In this document: piece after piece, positions 30,517-40,561 of the stretch
Layout of the letters: every line of letters begins with the position of its first letter
Numbering within the stretch: the first letter of the stretch is position 1
NCBI GenBank assembly: GCA_001513545.1
Contig: LFTQ01000041.1
Location: forward strand, 20,462 to 64,657
Reading direction: 5' to 3'
From: Clostridia bacterium DTU068
Lineage (GTDB): Bacteria; Bacillota; DSM-12270; Thermacetogeniales; Thermacetogeniaceae
DNA length: 44,196 nt
Program-made: the position numbers and the translations under genes
Notes under the pieces: generated by a model
Database searches by the model: none
Told to the model about the DNA's origin: nothing
Seen by the model: only the letters and a program-made list of their open reading frames with translations

Positions 30517-30538
30517 GAAAATTTTGCAAAGGATCTCA

Positions 30539-30563
30539 CCCCTCCCAATTGGGAGGGGTTTTT
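30539..30563 (+). terminator. Intrinsic terminator after glgA
   Basis: CCCCTCCCAATTGGGAGGGG followed by TTTTTG. Confidence 0.92.
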
Positions 30564-30629
30564 GATAACGGGCAGGAATTTTATCAAAATAATAGAAGGT
30601 AACAGAAAACCTTAGAAAGGGCTGTTACT

Positions 30630-31226
30630 TTGTCGGAAAAAATACTGGTTGTTTCTAAAGATCTTTTACAGGCAAACAATGTTTGTTTTCAAGGCTTTAA
30701 GGCTGGTACAGATCATGTCCTTTGGAACCTGTTCGCTGAGAACGGGGTTTTTAGGGAGCGGAACCAAATGGAGCAGGACCCCAGCTATAAGCAGTTGATT
30801 GTTTATCTGGTGCTCAGATACAGGGACAGGATCTTTGTTTACCAGCGAATTAAGGCAACAGGTGAAAAAAGGCTGCTTGATCAGTATTCCTTCGGTTTGG
30901 GCGGCCACATCAACCCGGTTTCTGCCAGGAGTTTCAGAAAGCTGATCATTTCCAACCTGAACAGGGAATTGAAAGAAGAGGTTGTTTTCCCAGGGTACTA
31001 CTCTTATGGTTTCCTGGGGTTTCTTAATGATGAACAAACTGAAGTGGGACAGCACCATTTAGGTTTGGTGTTTTTAATCTCCTGTCTATCAGATGAGATT
31101 ACTGTCAGGGAAAAGAACAAAATACAGGGAGCATTAATACCGATCTCCCAATTGGATGATTACCGGCCGAATTTGGAGAACTGGTCCTGTTTACTGCTCC
31201 CCCAAATAAAAAATATTGTTAAGTAA
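30630..31226 (+). CDS. NUDIX-fold-like predicted phosphoesterase (COG4112-like)
   Basis: SFGLGGHINP...NLNRELKEEVVF resembles a lengthened NUDIX box. Confidence 0.6.
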   Translation: MSEKILVVSKDLLQANNVCFQGFKAGTDHVLWNLFAENGVFRERNQMEQDPSYKQLIVYLVLRYRDRIFVYQRIKATGEKRLLDQYSFGLGGHINPVSARSFRKLIISNLNRELKEEVVFPGYYSYGFLGFLNDEQTEVGQHHLGLVFLISCLSDEITVREKNKIQGALIPISQLDDYRPNLENWSCLLLPQIKNIVK

Positions 31227-31315
31227 GGCTTTCAATGAAAAACCGATTTGATATACTATAAAAAGGTCTTGTCCTTATGGATTTTGAGAAATAGTTAATT
31301 GAAGTAGGTGGGGCA

Positions 31316-32680
31316 ATGGAGTCAAAACGCAGATTCAATATATGGACTTCAGGCTGTCAGATGAATGAACATGATACCGAAATAATGCGTGCTCTGCTGG
31401 AGCAGGAGGGATACCTGTGGACATCAGACCCCGAGGAGGCGGATATTGTTATTCTCAATACCTGTTCTGTGAGAAAAAGCGCTGAACAGAGAGCTTTGGG
31501 TTTGCTGGGTAATTTGAAACACAGAAAAAAGAGGGATCCTGATCTAGTAATTGCAGTGGGAGGGTGCATGACCCATAACCCAGAGGTACGGGATCTGTTG
31601 ATCAATAAAATTCCCTTTGTGGACATTATCTTCGGAACCCGCAACTATCACTATTTACCTGAATTTCTGCGGGAAGCGGAGAGCGGTCGTGTGATCGCTG
31701 ATGATGTTGATGAAGATATACCCGGAGTGCTGCCTGCCTGCCGCACCAGCAAGGTAAAGGCATATGTAACCATTATGTACGGCTGCAATAATTATTGTTC
31801 CTACTGTATTGTTCCCTATACAAGAGGTAGGGAGAAAAGCCGTCCTCTTGAGGAGGTATACCAGGAGGTAGCGGAACTGGCAGAAAGGGGCTATCAGGAG
31901 GTGATGCTGCTCGGACAGAATGTCAACTCCTATGGAAAAGATCTAAACGGCAATATCAATTTTGCCAAACTACTAGAAAAAATCGATAGAATAGATGGCC
32001 TGTCCAGGATAAGGTATATGACTTCTCACCCTAGGGATTTTACTGATGAGTTAATTGAGACTATTGCTGCCTCACAAAAGGTCTGTGAGCACTTTCATCT
32101 TCCTCTGCAGGCAGGGAGCAACAAAATCTTACAGCTTATGAACAGAGGCTATTCCAGAGAAAGATTTTTAAAACTGACCGATTCGGTCAGAGAAAGGATA
32201 CCAGAGGCCAGTATTACAACTGATATTATTGTTGGATTTCCAGGAGAAACAGAGGAAGATTTTTTGGACACACTGGATCTGGTGGAGAGGGTCAGGTTTG
32301 ATGCTGCCTACACATTTTTATTCTCTGCCCGTGAAGGAACACCGGCAGCAGAGATGTCAGAACAAATACCAGAAGAGGTAAAAAAGGACCGCTTTAAGAG
32401 GTTGGTAGAACTGCAAAATAAGATAACTCTGGAGCAAAACCTTCCTTTGGTAAACCAGGTTGTAGAAGTACTTGTGGAAGGTAGAAGTAAAAAGGATCCA
32501 GAACGCTGGAGCGGTCGCACTAGGACCAATAAGATCGTCAATTTTGAGGTTTTGGATGACACAGATCTGACAGGCAAATTGGCAGATGTTCAGATCATAT
32601 CTGCCCAAACTTGGAACCTGTCAGGTAAATTAAAAAAAGTTCAACAAAAAGAGGGATCTGCCCCTTTTTCCAGAAATTAA
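31316..32680 (+). CDS. miaB: tRNA-2-methylthio-N6-dimethylallyladenosine synthase MiaB
   Basis: TSGCQMNEHDTEIM, NTCSVRKSAEQRA, radical SAM YGCNNYCSYCIVPYTRGREKSR, TRAM region. Confidence 0.96.
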   Translation: MESKRRFNIWTSGCQMNEHDTEIMRALLEQEGYLWTSDPEEADIVILNTCSVRKSAEQRALGLLGNLKHRKKRDPDLVIAVGGCMTHNPEVRDLLINKIPFVDIIFGTRNYHYLPEFLREAESGRVIADDVDEDIPGVLPACRTSKVKAYVTIMYGCNNYCSYCIVPYTRGREKSRPLEEVYQEVAELAERGYQEVMLLGQNVNSYGKDLNGNINFAKLLEKIDRIDGLSRIRYMTSHPRDFTDELIETIAASQKVCEHFHLPLQAGSNKILQLMNRGYSRERFLKLTDSVRERIPEASITTDIIVGFPGETEEDFLDTLDLVERVRFDAAYTFLFSAREGTPAAEMSEQIPEEVKKDRFKRLVELQNKITLEQNLPLVNQVVEVLVEGRSKKDPERWSGRTRTNKIVNFEVLDDTDLTGKLADVQIISAQTWNLSGKLKKVQQKEGSAPFSRN

Positions 32681-32707
32681 TTATAAACAAAAGAGGAGGT
32701 GCTTATT

Positions 32708-33079
32708 TTGTCATTAATGGCAAAAGCACAGGAACTTGGGTATGCGCTATTGGAAACTGAGGAAGCAACTATTCTGAATGCTGCGGAAAAGAATCTTGAC
32801 AGCAACCCGGAATCACTGCGGTTGATCAATGAGTACCAACAAAAGTTTCAACAGATCAAAAATGCCCAGGAGGCAGGGGAAGAGGTCAATGATGAGGCAT
32901 TTGATGAATTCAATCAACTGCAGGAAAAAGTAAAGGCAGACAAAAACATTCAGGCTTATTTTTCTGCACAACAGAAATTCAATCAATTACTGCAGCAGGT
33001 CAACGCTGTTATTAACCAGGTTTTAAGAGGGGAAACCTGTTCACCTGATTGCTGTGACGGCTGTTCAGGCTGCAGTTAA
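32708..33079 (+). CDS. YlbF/YmcA family protein with Cys-rich C-terminal tail
   Basis: Helical YlbF/YmcA-like body (ALLETEEATILNAAEKNLDSNPESLRLINEYQQKFQQIKNAQEAG...) ending CSPDCCDGCSGCS; directly downstream of miaB as ymcA is in Bacillus. TTG 32708 fits SD AGGAGG. Confidence 0.8.
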   Translation: MSLMAKAQELGYALLETEEATILNAAEKNLDSNPESLRLINEYQQKFQQIKNAQEAGEEVNDEAFDEFNQLQEKVKADKNIQAYFSAQQKFNQLLQQVNAVINQVLRGETCSPDCCDGCSGCS

Positions 33080-33108
33080 AAAAGTAGCTAAAAAAAGAGG
33101 TGGCAGCA

Positions 33109-35724
33109 GTGGGCAGTAATACTCCCTTGATGAACCAGTACCAGTCCATCAAAAAAAAGTATCCAGATTGTTTGCTCTTTTTTCGTTTGGGAGACTTTTA
33201 TGAGCTGTTTGGGGAGGATGCTGTAAAGGCAGCTAAAGAACTGGATATTGTCCTTACCAGCCGTGGGCTTGGCAAAGATGCAAAAGTACCTATGTGTGGG
33301 GTGCCCTATCACGCTGCAGAAAATTACCTCAATCGACTGTTAGAAAAGGGTTATAAGGTTGCCATCTGTGAACAGTTAGAGGAAGCTAAACCGGGGAGGG
33401 GTATTGTTAAAAGGGATGTAGTCAGGGTGGCAACCCCTGGTACTATTTTAAATCCGGAGTATCTTGATCAGTCAAATAACAATTACATTATTTCTCTCTA
33501 CCAGAAGAAAGATAATATCGGTTGTGCTTGGAGTGACATCAGTACAGCTGAGTTTCAGATTGCCCAATTTTCCGATCCGGAAGGTACCGAATATTTGGTG
33601 GATTTGGTAAACCGTCTTCAACCAACGGAGTGTATTGTCGCAAACGGGCAGTTACCTGTTTTTCAATCTCTGTTGAGGGACTGCTGGGATAAAAAGGTGC
33701 TTTATACTGAGGTAGACCAGGCAGCAGAAGATCATTTAACTGAGCAGTTTGGCCAAGAAAATATGGTTGGCCTCAACCAAAATGCCATGAAAGAGGGTTT
33801 AGCGGCTGCAGCAAACCTTCTTGTCTATTTACAGGGAACGCAAAAAACAGATAAACTTCCCTTTCGCAAAATAGAGGTTTATACCCCAGGCAGCCATATG
33901 TACCTGGATGCCATGACCATTAGAAACCTCGAACTGTTTATTACACTTCGCGATGGGAAAAAAGAAGGCAGCCTGTTATGGGCCCTGGATCGAACACTGA
34001 CAGGAATGGGTACCCGCCTTTTAAGGCGCTGGCTGGGATTGCCACTGTTGGATGTGGCCGAAATAGAGAAGAGACAGGAGTCGGTCCAGGAACTGGCAGA
34101 GAATTATTTCTTGCGCAAGGATGTGAGGGATCAGTTAAACAGTGTATATGACCTGGAACGTATTATCAGCAGGATTGATTGGTTGGCTGCCACTCCCCGT
34201 GATCTGCTTGCACTGGCCAATTCGCTGTCTGTAATACCCCATTTAAAAGAAAGCCTGAAACAAGCAAACAGCAATCTGCTTCAGAAGCTGGGAAATATGC
34301 TGGATCCTATATCTGAGTTAAAGCAATTGATCTTCCAGGCACTGATTGACGACCCTCCTGTCAACCCGAAAAATGGTGGGGTTATCAGAAGCGGTTACAA
34401 CTCCGAGGTGGACAGGTTGAGAGAAATGATCGATCAAGGGGAAGACTGGATCAAAAGATTGGAGTTAGAGGAACGGAAACGCACGGGAATCAAATCTTTA
34501 AAAATTGGATTTAATAAAGTGTTTGGGTATTATATCGAGGTTACCAAACCGAACCTGCATCTCGTTCCTGACAACTATATCAGAAAACAGACTCTCACCC
34601 AGGGTGAGCGTTTCTTTACACAGGAATTAAAAGAACAAGAGGCCAACTTTTTAGGGGCTACTGAAGGTCTGCAGGAGTTGGAATACCAGCTATTCCTCGA
34701 AATCCTTGATCAGGCTCAAGCAGTTGCAGAGAGAGTGCGGAAAAACGCACAGCTGATGGCTCAAATTGACTGTCTGGCATCTTTTGCAGAGACAGCTGCC
34801 CGCTATAATTATGTTCGGCCCAAGATCAACAATACAGGAATTATAACCATTAAAAATGGTCGCCACCCGGTTTTAGAACAGCTTATGCCTGAAGGTTCTT
34901 TTGTTCCCAACAGTATACAGATTGGGGAGGAAAACAACAGGATTCATATTCTTACAGGGCCAAATATGGCCGGAAAATCCACATATATGCGCCAAATTGC
35001 TGCATTGATTCTAATGGCTCAGTGCGGATCTCTTATCCCTGCGGAGGAGGCAGAAATAGGGATTGCAGAACGCATTTTTGTGCGCGCTGGAGCGCTGGAT
35101 GATCTGGGAAAGGGTCAGAGCACCTTTATGATGGAGATGAATGAGGTTTCCTATATACTCCAGCATGCTACAAAGGATAGCTTCATTGTGCTGGATGAAG
35201 TAGGAAGGGGCACAGGCACTTTTGATGGTTTGGGAATAGCCTGGGCGATCGTGGAATACCTCCATGATTACATTAAACCCAGGGTAATTTTTGCTACCCA
35301 TTACCATCAGCTGACCCAATTGGCTGAAAAGTTCAGTGGAGTAGTTAATTATTCTGTGGCTGTGGCAGAAGAGGGTACAGATATCGTATTTCTGCATAAA
35401 ATCGTCCCAGGTGGAACAGATAAAAGCTATGGTATTCAAGTAGCACGTTTGGCCAATCTCCCTGCTGAAGTGGTGGAGCGTGCACGGGAGGTGGCTGATT
35501 CACTGGAAGCAAAAGAGGAATTCAAGGATAAGAAAAAACCAGCAGTTACTCAACCTGTGCAATTGGTGCTTTTTGATGAAAAGAGTATGATTATACAGGA
35601 ACTGCGCAGCCTCAACCTGGTTCAGACAACACCTCTCGAAGCTCTGAACATCCTTTCCGAATGGCAGCAGCGCCTGATGAAAGAAAACACATCCTCCAAA
35701 CCAAAGGGCCATCAAAAAAGATAA
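33109..35724 (+). CDS. mutS: DNA mismatch repair protein MutS
   Basis: TPLMNQYQSIKKKYPDCLLFFRLGDFYELF, Walker A TGPNMAGKSTYMRQIA, LDEVGRGTGTFDGL. GTG 33109 preferred over the track's 33100. Confidence 0.97.
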   Translation: MGSNTPLMNQYQSIKKKYPDCLLFFRLGDFYELFGEDAVKAAKELDIVLTSRGLGKDAKVPMCGVPYHAAENYLNRLLEKGYKVAICEQLEEAKPGRGIVKRDVVRVATPGTILNPEYLDQSNNNYIISLYQKKDNIGCAWSDISTAEFQIAQFSDPEGTEYLVDLVNRLQPTECIVANGQLPVFQSLLRDCWDKKVLYTEVDQAAEDHLTEQFGQENMVGLNQNAMKEGLAAAANLLVYLQGTQKTDKLPFRKIEVYTPGSHMYLDAMTIRNLELFITLRDGKKEGSLLWALDRTLTGMGTRLLRRWLGLPLLDVAEIEKRQESVQELAENYFLRKDVRDQLNSVYDLERIISRIDWLAATPRDLLALANSLSVIPHLKESLKQANSNLLQKLGNMLDPISELKQLIFQALIDDPPVNPKNGGVIRSGYNSEVDRLREMIDQGEDWIKRLELEERKRTGIKSLKIGFNKVFGYYIEVTKPNLHLVPDNYIRKQTLTQGERFFTQELKEQEANFLGATEGLQELEYQLFLEILDQAQAVAERVRKNAQLMAQIDCLASFAETAARYNYVRPKINNTGIITIKNGRHPVLEQLMPEGSFVPNSIQIGEENNRIHILTGPNMAGKSTYMRQIAALILMAQCGSLIPAEEAEIGIAERIFVRAGALDDLGKGQSTFMMEMNEVSYILQHATKDSFIVLDEVGRGTGTFDGLGIAWAIVEYLHDYIKPRVIFATHYHQLTQLAEKFSGVVNYSVAVAEEGTDIVFLHKIVPGGTDKSYGIQVARLANLPAEVVERAREVADSLEAKEEFKDKKKPAVTQPVQLVLFDEKSMIIQELRSLNLVQTTPLEALNILSEWQQRLMKENTSSKPKGHQKR

Positions 35725-35747
35725 TTATTTAGGTGGGTGACTTGCTG

Positions 35748-37424
35748 ATGTTAATTGGTCTAGATGTGGGAGGCACCTATACAGATGCCGTGTTACTTGA
35801 TGGTCAACAGGTGATCAAAAAAATAAAAAAACCAACAGATAATGAGCACTTGTTGGATACACTGGTCAGTACTCTCGATCCTTTGTTGGATGCAGCTCAG
35901 GGAGAAAAGTTGGAGCGAATCGTTTTAAGCACAACATTGATCACCAATCTTATTGCGACTAAAAGAATAGAACCCGCAGCACTGGTGATCATTCCTGGTC
36001 CTGGCCTTAATCCCAATACTTATGATTACCATGTGCCTGATACTTATTTACTGTCAGGTGCCATTGACTACCGGGGCCGGGAAATCGAACCCCTCGATCA
36101 ACAGAATTTAAAAAACTGTGCAGAAGAGATAAAAAAGAAGGGGATCAAAAAAGCTGCTGTTGTCGGAAAGTTTTCACAGCGTAATAAAAAGCATGAAGAA
36201 GAAGTGGCTTCTTATCTGAAAGAACACATTCCCAACCTGTGTGTGATGATGGGACATCAGGTGACCGGGCGCTTGAACTTTCCCCGGCGGGTACACACCA
36301 CACTGCTCACTCTGGCTACACAGGCAAACTATAACAGTTTTTACACTGAAATATTAAAACTCCTGAAAAAAAGAGGGATTACTGCACCCCTTTATATATT
36401 AAAAGCAGATGGTGGTACACTTTCCTTTGAGCTTTCAGCAGCAAAACCGGTGGAAACCATATTTTCAGGACCTGCGGCCAGCACACTGGGTGTGTTGGCT
36501 TTGACACCAGAAGGGGAAACATCTGTTGTGGTGGATATCGGTGGAACCACTACGGACCTGGCCTTGATCCTATCTGGAAGGCCCTTGTTTGCTTCCCGTG
36601 GTGCACGGGTAGGTGACAGGCTCACCCAGGTCAGATCCTTTGCCACCAGTTCTGCTGCTGTAGGAGGGGACAGCTGTTTAGAGGTTGAGGATGGAGCTCT
36701 CAAAATTATGCCCTACCGGAAAGGCCCTGCTTACTGTTTAGGAGGGCCCTGCCCCACACCCACTGATGCCATGCGGGTTGCCGGGCTTACTGAACTGGGT
36801 GATGAACAAAAAGCCATCAGGGCCATGGAGATATTGGGGGAGAGGCTTAAGCTGAATCCCTACAAGACAGCAGAGCTAATTCTGGATAAAACAGCTGAAA
36901 GGATCATATCTGAAATAGAAAAAATGTTTTTATCATGGGAACAGGAACCTGCTTACCGTATCTGGGAGCTGCGGCAGAAAAAGAAGGTGCGACCCCATAA
37001 CCTGGTTGGTATCGGTGCTGCCTCACCGGTATTACTTCCTCTGTTAGGCAAAAAGATGGGATGTAATGCCCTGATTCCACCTGATGCTGAGGTGGCCAAC
37101 GCGATCGGTGCAGCACTAGCTAAGGTTAACCTGCGCCTTACATTCCACTTTGACACAGAGAGGCAGTTCTTTTTTATTGAAGAAAACGGTGTACAGGAGA
37201 AAAACACAGATGTAAAAACTCTTGCTGATGCAGAAAGTTATGCTATGAACAGGCTGATAGAAGAAGGGAAAAAATTAGGCATTGCCGTTGATGACAAGCC
37301 TGAATTGGTCTACAGCGAGGTATTTAATATGGTGCGGGGCTGGAGAACCGGTGGGCGATTGATCGATGTTTGTGTCCAATTCCCCACAGGAATATTAAAA
37401 CAGCAGGAAGAGGGTGATCACTGA
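35748..37424 (+). CDS. Hydantoinase/oxoprolinase (HyuA-like) family protein
   Basis: MLIGLDVGGTYTDAVLLDG, VLSTTLITNLIATKR, DIGGTTTDLALI; start could be 35733 or 35742. Confidence 0.85.
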   Translation: MLIGLDVGGTYTDAVLLDGQQVIKKIKKPTDNEHLLDTLVSTLDPLLDAAQGEKLERIVLSTTLITNLIATKRIEPAALVIIPGPGLNPNTYDYHVPDTYLLSGAIDYRGREIEPLDQQNLKNCAEEIKKKGIKKAAVVGKFSQRNKKHEEEVASYLKEHIPNLCVMMGHQVTGRLNFPRRVHTTLLTLATQANYNSFYTEILKLLKKRGITAPLYILKADGGTLSFELSAAKPVETIFSGPAASTLGVLALTPEGETSVVVDIGGTTTDLALILSGRPLFASRGARVGDRLTQVRSFATSSAAVGGDSCLEVEDGALKIMPYRKGPAYCLGGPCPTPTDAMRVAGLTELGDEQKAIRAMEILGERLKLNPYKTAELILDKTAERIISEIEKMFLSWEQEPAYRIWELRQKKKVRPHNLVGIGAASPVLLPLLGKKMGCNALIPPDAEVANAIGAALAKVNLRLTFHFDTERQFFFIEENGVQEKNTDVKTLADAESYAMNRLIEEGKKLGIAVDDKPELVYSEVFNMVRGWRTGGRLIDVCVQFPTGILKQQEEGDH

Positions 37425-38770
37425 TGCCAACAGGTTTGGTTTTTTTCCCGGCTTTTGATTGGGCTATCACTCCCACCCATCCTGAGCGGGAGGAAAGGCT
37501 GCTCTATACAAGAGATCAGCTTTTCGAAGAGGGGATTATGGACCTTCCAGAGCTGATAGAGTACAAACCCAGGATGGCTCTAAAAAAAGATATTGCCAGA
37601 GCGCATTTCTGTGTACCAGATATAGAGACACAGATCACAGATGCACACCTTTATGCTGCTGGGGGTGCTTTGGTTTTAGCAGATGCTCTGATGAACAAAG
37701 AGATAGATAACGGTTTTGCCCTGGTGAGGCCGCCCGGGCACCATGCCATGAGGGTTGTCCATGGAAATCGCGGTTTTTGCAACATTCATAATGAAGCGAT
37801 TATGGTCGAGTATCTGCGGAAAAAATACGGTGTGCAGAGGATCGCTATTGTGGATACAGATGTTCATCACGGTGATGGAACACAGGATATTTATTATCAT
37901 GACCCTGATGTGTTGTTTATCTCTTATCACCAGGATGGGCGCACCCTCTATCCAGGTTCCGGCTTTTGTGATGAATTAGGGGGCCCAGCTGCCTTTGGAA
38001 TGAACATCAATATCCCCTTGCAGCCCTATACAACAGATGAAGGAATCCTCTATCTTATGGACAACCTGGTCCTGCCCATCTTGGATGATTTTAAACCGGA
38101 GTTGATCATCAATAGCGCAGGGCAGGACAACCACTACACTGACCCTCTGGCCAATATGCGCTTCACAGCCAGGGGCTATGCCATGTTAAATGAGAAACTA
38201 TCTCCGGACCTAGCGGTTTTGGAGGGCGGTTATGCCATTGAAAGTGCTCTTCCCTATGTGAATACAGGGATTATACTGGCAATGGCCGGACTTGATTATT
38301 CATGGGTGCGTGAACCGGATTACAAAGAAGAGAATTTTAAAGAAACTAAAGAAAATATGGATTACATCATAGAACTGGCTGATTATTTGTGGAGAATCTG
38401 GAAAGATCGAGAGCAGCTGGCAGAACAAAGATATCAGCGTAAAGAAAAGTTTGAAGAGATCAACAGACACATTTATTATGACACAGACGGCATCAGAGAG
38501 CAGCAGAATGAAACTGTCCGCTTATGTGATCATTGCCCTGGCTACCAGATCATCAGATCGCGAGGAATGTATTCCACAGGTAAGAGCAGGGTAATCGAAG
38601 CTGTTGCCATTCACCACAGGGCCTGTAAGACCTGTCAGGAAGAAGCCAGAGGATATTATGAGGAGCGAAAACGGGAAAGAGAAGGTTTAGATGTGGTCTA
38701 TCTTCAGGACAAACCCCAGGACCGTTATTATCAATTCTCAGCAGATGGAGAAATAGAAATTTTAGACTAA
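37424..38770 (+). CDS. Histone deacetylase/acetoin utilisation superfamily protein with CxxC...CxxC tail
   Basis: RPPGHHAM, GFCNIHNEAI, DTDVHHGDGTQDIYY, SYHQDGRTLYPGSG, NSAGQDNHYTDPL, LEGGY; tail CDHC...CKTC. Start overlaps upstream stop (TGATG). Confidence 0.88.
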   Translation: MPTGLVFFPAFDWAITPTHPEREERLLYTRDQLFEEGIMDLPELIEYKPRMALKKDIARAHFCVPDIETQITDAHLYAAGGALVLADALMNKEIDNGFALVRPPGHHAMRVVHGNRGFCNIHNEAIMVEYLRKKYGVQRIAIVDTDVHHGDGTQDIYYHDPDVLFISYHQDGRTLYPGSGFCDELGGPAAFGMNINIPLQPYTTDEGILYLMDNLVLPILDDFKPELIINSAGQDNHYTDPLANMRFTARGYAMLNEKLSPDLAVLEGGYAIESALPYVNTGIILAMAGLDYSWVREPDYKEENFKETKENMDYIIELADYLWRIWKDREQLAEQRYQRKEKFEEINRHIYYDTDGIREQQNETVRLCDHCPGYQIIRSRGMYSTGKSRVIEAVAIHHRACKTCQEEARGYYEERKREREGLDVVYLQDKPQDRYYQFSADGEIEILD

Positions 38771-38794
38771 AAACAGCAGGCAGGGTGTTAGTAA

Positions 38795-40561
38795 TTGGGT
38801 AAGATAGTGCTTTTGGACCAAAATGTGATCAACCAGATAGCAGCAGGTGAAGTTGTGGAAAGACCTGCTTCAGTGGTCAAGGAACTGGTAGAGAATTCCC
38901 TTGATGCCGGTGCCACCAGAATCACTGTGGAAATCAAAGAGTCCGGTTTAAAGGAGATCAAAGTCATTGATAATGGGAGTGGTATGGCCCCAGATGACGC
39001 CAAAATGGCTGTTGCCAGGCATGCCACCAGCAAAATCAGAATAGCTGATGATTTAAACATGGTGAATACCCTGGGTTTCCGCGGAGAGGCTTTAGCAGCC
39101 ATTTCATCGGTTTCCCGTTTCACCCTGATGACCAGGCCTCCAGATGCTGTTGCCGGCACCAGGGTTGTTGTAGAGGGTGGTGAGCTGAAAGATATATCAG
39201 CTGTTGGCTGTCCCTGCGGTACACAGGTAATTGTTGAGAATCTCTTTTTTAACAGCCAACCAAGGCGTAAGTTTTTAAAAAGCCCCCGCTCTGAGGCAGC
39301 TGCTGTAGCAGATGTTCTTACCCGTTTTGCTTTGGGGTATCCACATATTTCTTTCAACTATTATTCGGGTAAAAGGCTCTGCCTTGCAACATATGGTCAG
39401 GGGGATATAATTGATACGGCCACAATAATTTACGGCAAAGAATCAAGAGATCGGTTCTTAACTGTTTCTTACCAGGAGGATGGGATAAAAATAGAAGGCA
39501 TTGTTTCAGAACCGGAGTATACCAGATCAAGCCGTTTTTATCAGTCCTTTTTTGTTAATCAACGGTTGGTTCGCAACTTTTTGTTGAGCCATACTCTGGA
39601 AAATGCCTATCAGGGAATGATCACTTCTGGTCGTTATCCTACTGCTGTACTTTTTATAGAAATTGACCCATCTATGATCGATGTTAATGTACACCCAACT
39701 AAAAGCGATATTCGTTTTTCCGACTCCCAGACGGTGGCCCGGGTGGTGTATCGAGGTGTCAACTCTGCTCTTGCTTCTTTTTTACAGAAACAGCGCGGAT
39801 TTCAAGTAAAGGAAGAGCAATTTGGTCCTCATCAGGAACCGGCAACTCAAAATACCGGAGAAAAAGTAAGGTATCAGACAGAACAATTACCGATCAGGAT
39901 GGCACCTGTTTTTAATAGGACATTTCCTGAAGACCTTCAGGTCAGGGATGATATTGTAAAAGATAGACCTCTGAGTAAAAATTCCTTTTTTCAGGAGATG
40001 CAGCTGATCGGCCAGGTTCTGGGAACATATATTATCGCAGAACGAGAGGGCAACCTGTTTATCATTGATCAGCATGCTGCTCATGAACGGGTTCTTTACG
40101 AAAAAATAAAGCTTAAGTGGCAGAATAAAAAGGTGTTTTCGCAAAAGATCTGCCCCCACAGGATACTGCTATCACCTGAAGAAGAACAGCTTTACCTGGA
40201 AAACCGGGAGTTTTTTCAAAATGTAGGTTATACTCTGGAAAGGGAAACAGCTAACAGATATTTTGTGATAACTGTGCCTGATGAACCGCATACTAATATA
40301 GATCAGTTTTTCAGAGAACACCTTGATCTGGTCCGCCAGGCTAAAGAAGAAGCGGACACATCTTTCAACATTAAAGAAGCTGCTGCAAAACTGTATGCCT
40401 GCAAAGGTGCAATAAAGGCGGGAGATAGATTGACTCAGGCGGAAATGCATCAGCTGTTAGTACAACTGGATGCTGCCGATCATCCTGATCACTGCCCCCA
40501 TGGGAGGCCGACTTATATAAAAATAACAGACTTTGATCTGAATAGGTGGTTTCATCGATGA
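38795..40561 (+). CDS. mutL: DNA mismatch repair protein MutL
   Basis: INQIAAGEVVERPASVVKELVENSLDAGA, GFRGEALAAISSV, DQHAAHERVLYEKIK, CPHGRPTYIKI; TTG start. Confidence 0.96.
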   Translation: MGKIVLLDQNVINQIAAGEVVERPASVVKELVENSLDAGATRITVEIKESGLKEIKVIDNGSGMAPDDAKMAVARHATSKIRIADDLNMVNTLGFRGEALAAISSVSRFTLMTRPPDAVAGTRVVVEGGELKDISAVGCPCGTQVIVENLFFNSQPRRKFLKSPRSEAAAVADVLTRFALGYPHISFNYYSGKRLCLATYGQGDIIDTATIIYGKESRDRFLTVSYQEDGIKIEGIVSEPEYTRSSRFYQSFFVNQRLVRNFLLSHTLENAYQGMITSGRYPTAVLFIEIDPSMIDVNVHPTKSDIRFSDSQTVARVVYRGVNSALASFLQKQRGFQVKEEQFGPHQEPATQNTGEKVRYQTEQLPIRMAPVFNRTFPEDLQVRDDIVKDRPLSKNSFFQEMQLIGQVLGTYIIAEREGNLFIIDQHAAHERVLYEKIKLKWQNKKVFSQKICPHRILLSPEEEQLYLENREFFQNVGYTLERETANRYFVITVPDEPHTNIDQFFREHLDLVRQAKEEADTSFNIKEAAAKLYACKGAIKAGDRLTQAEMHQLLVQLDAADHPDHCPHGRPTYIKITDFDLNRWFHR

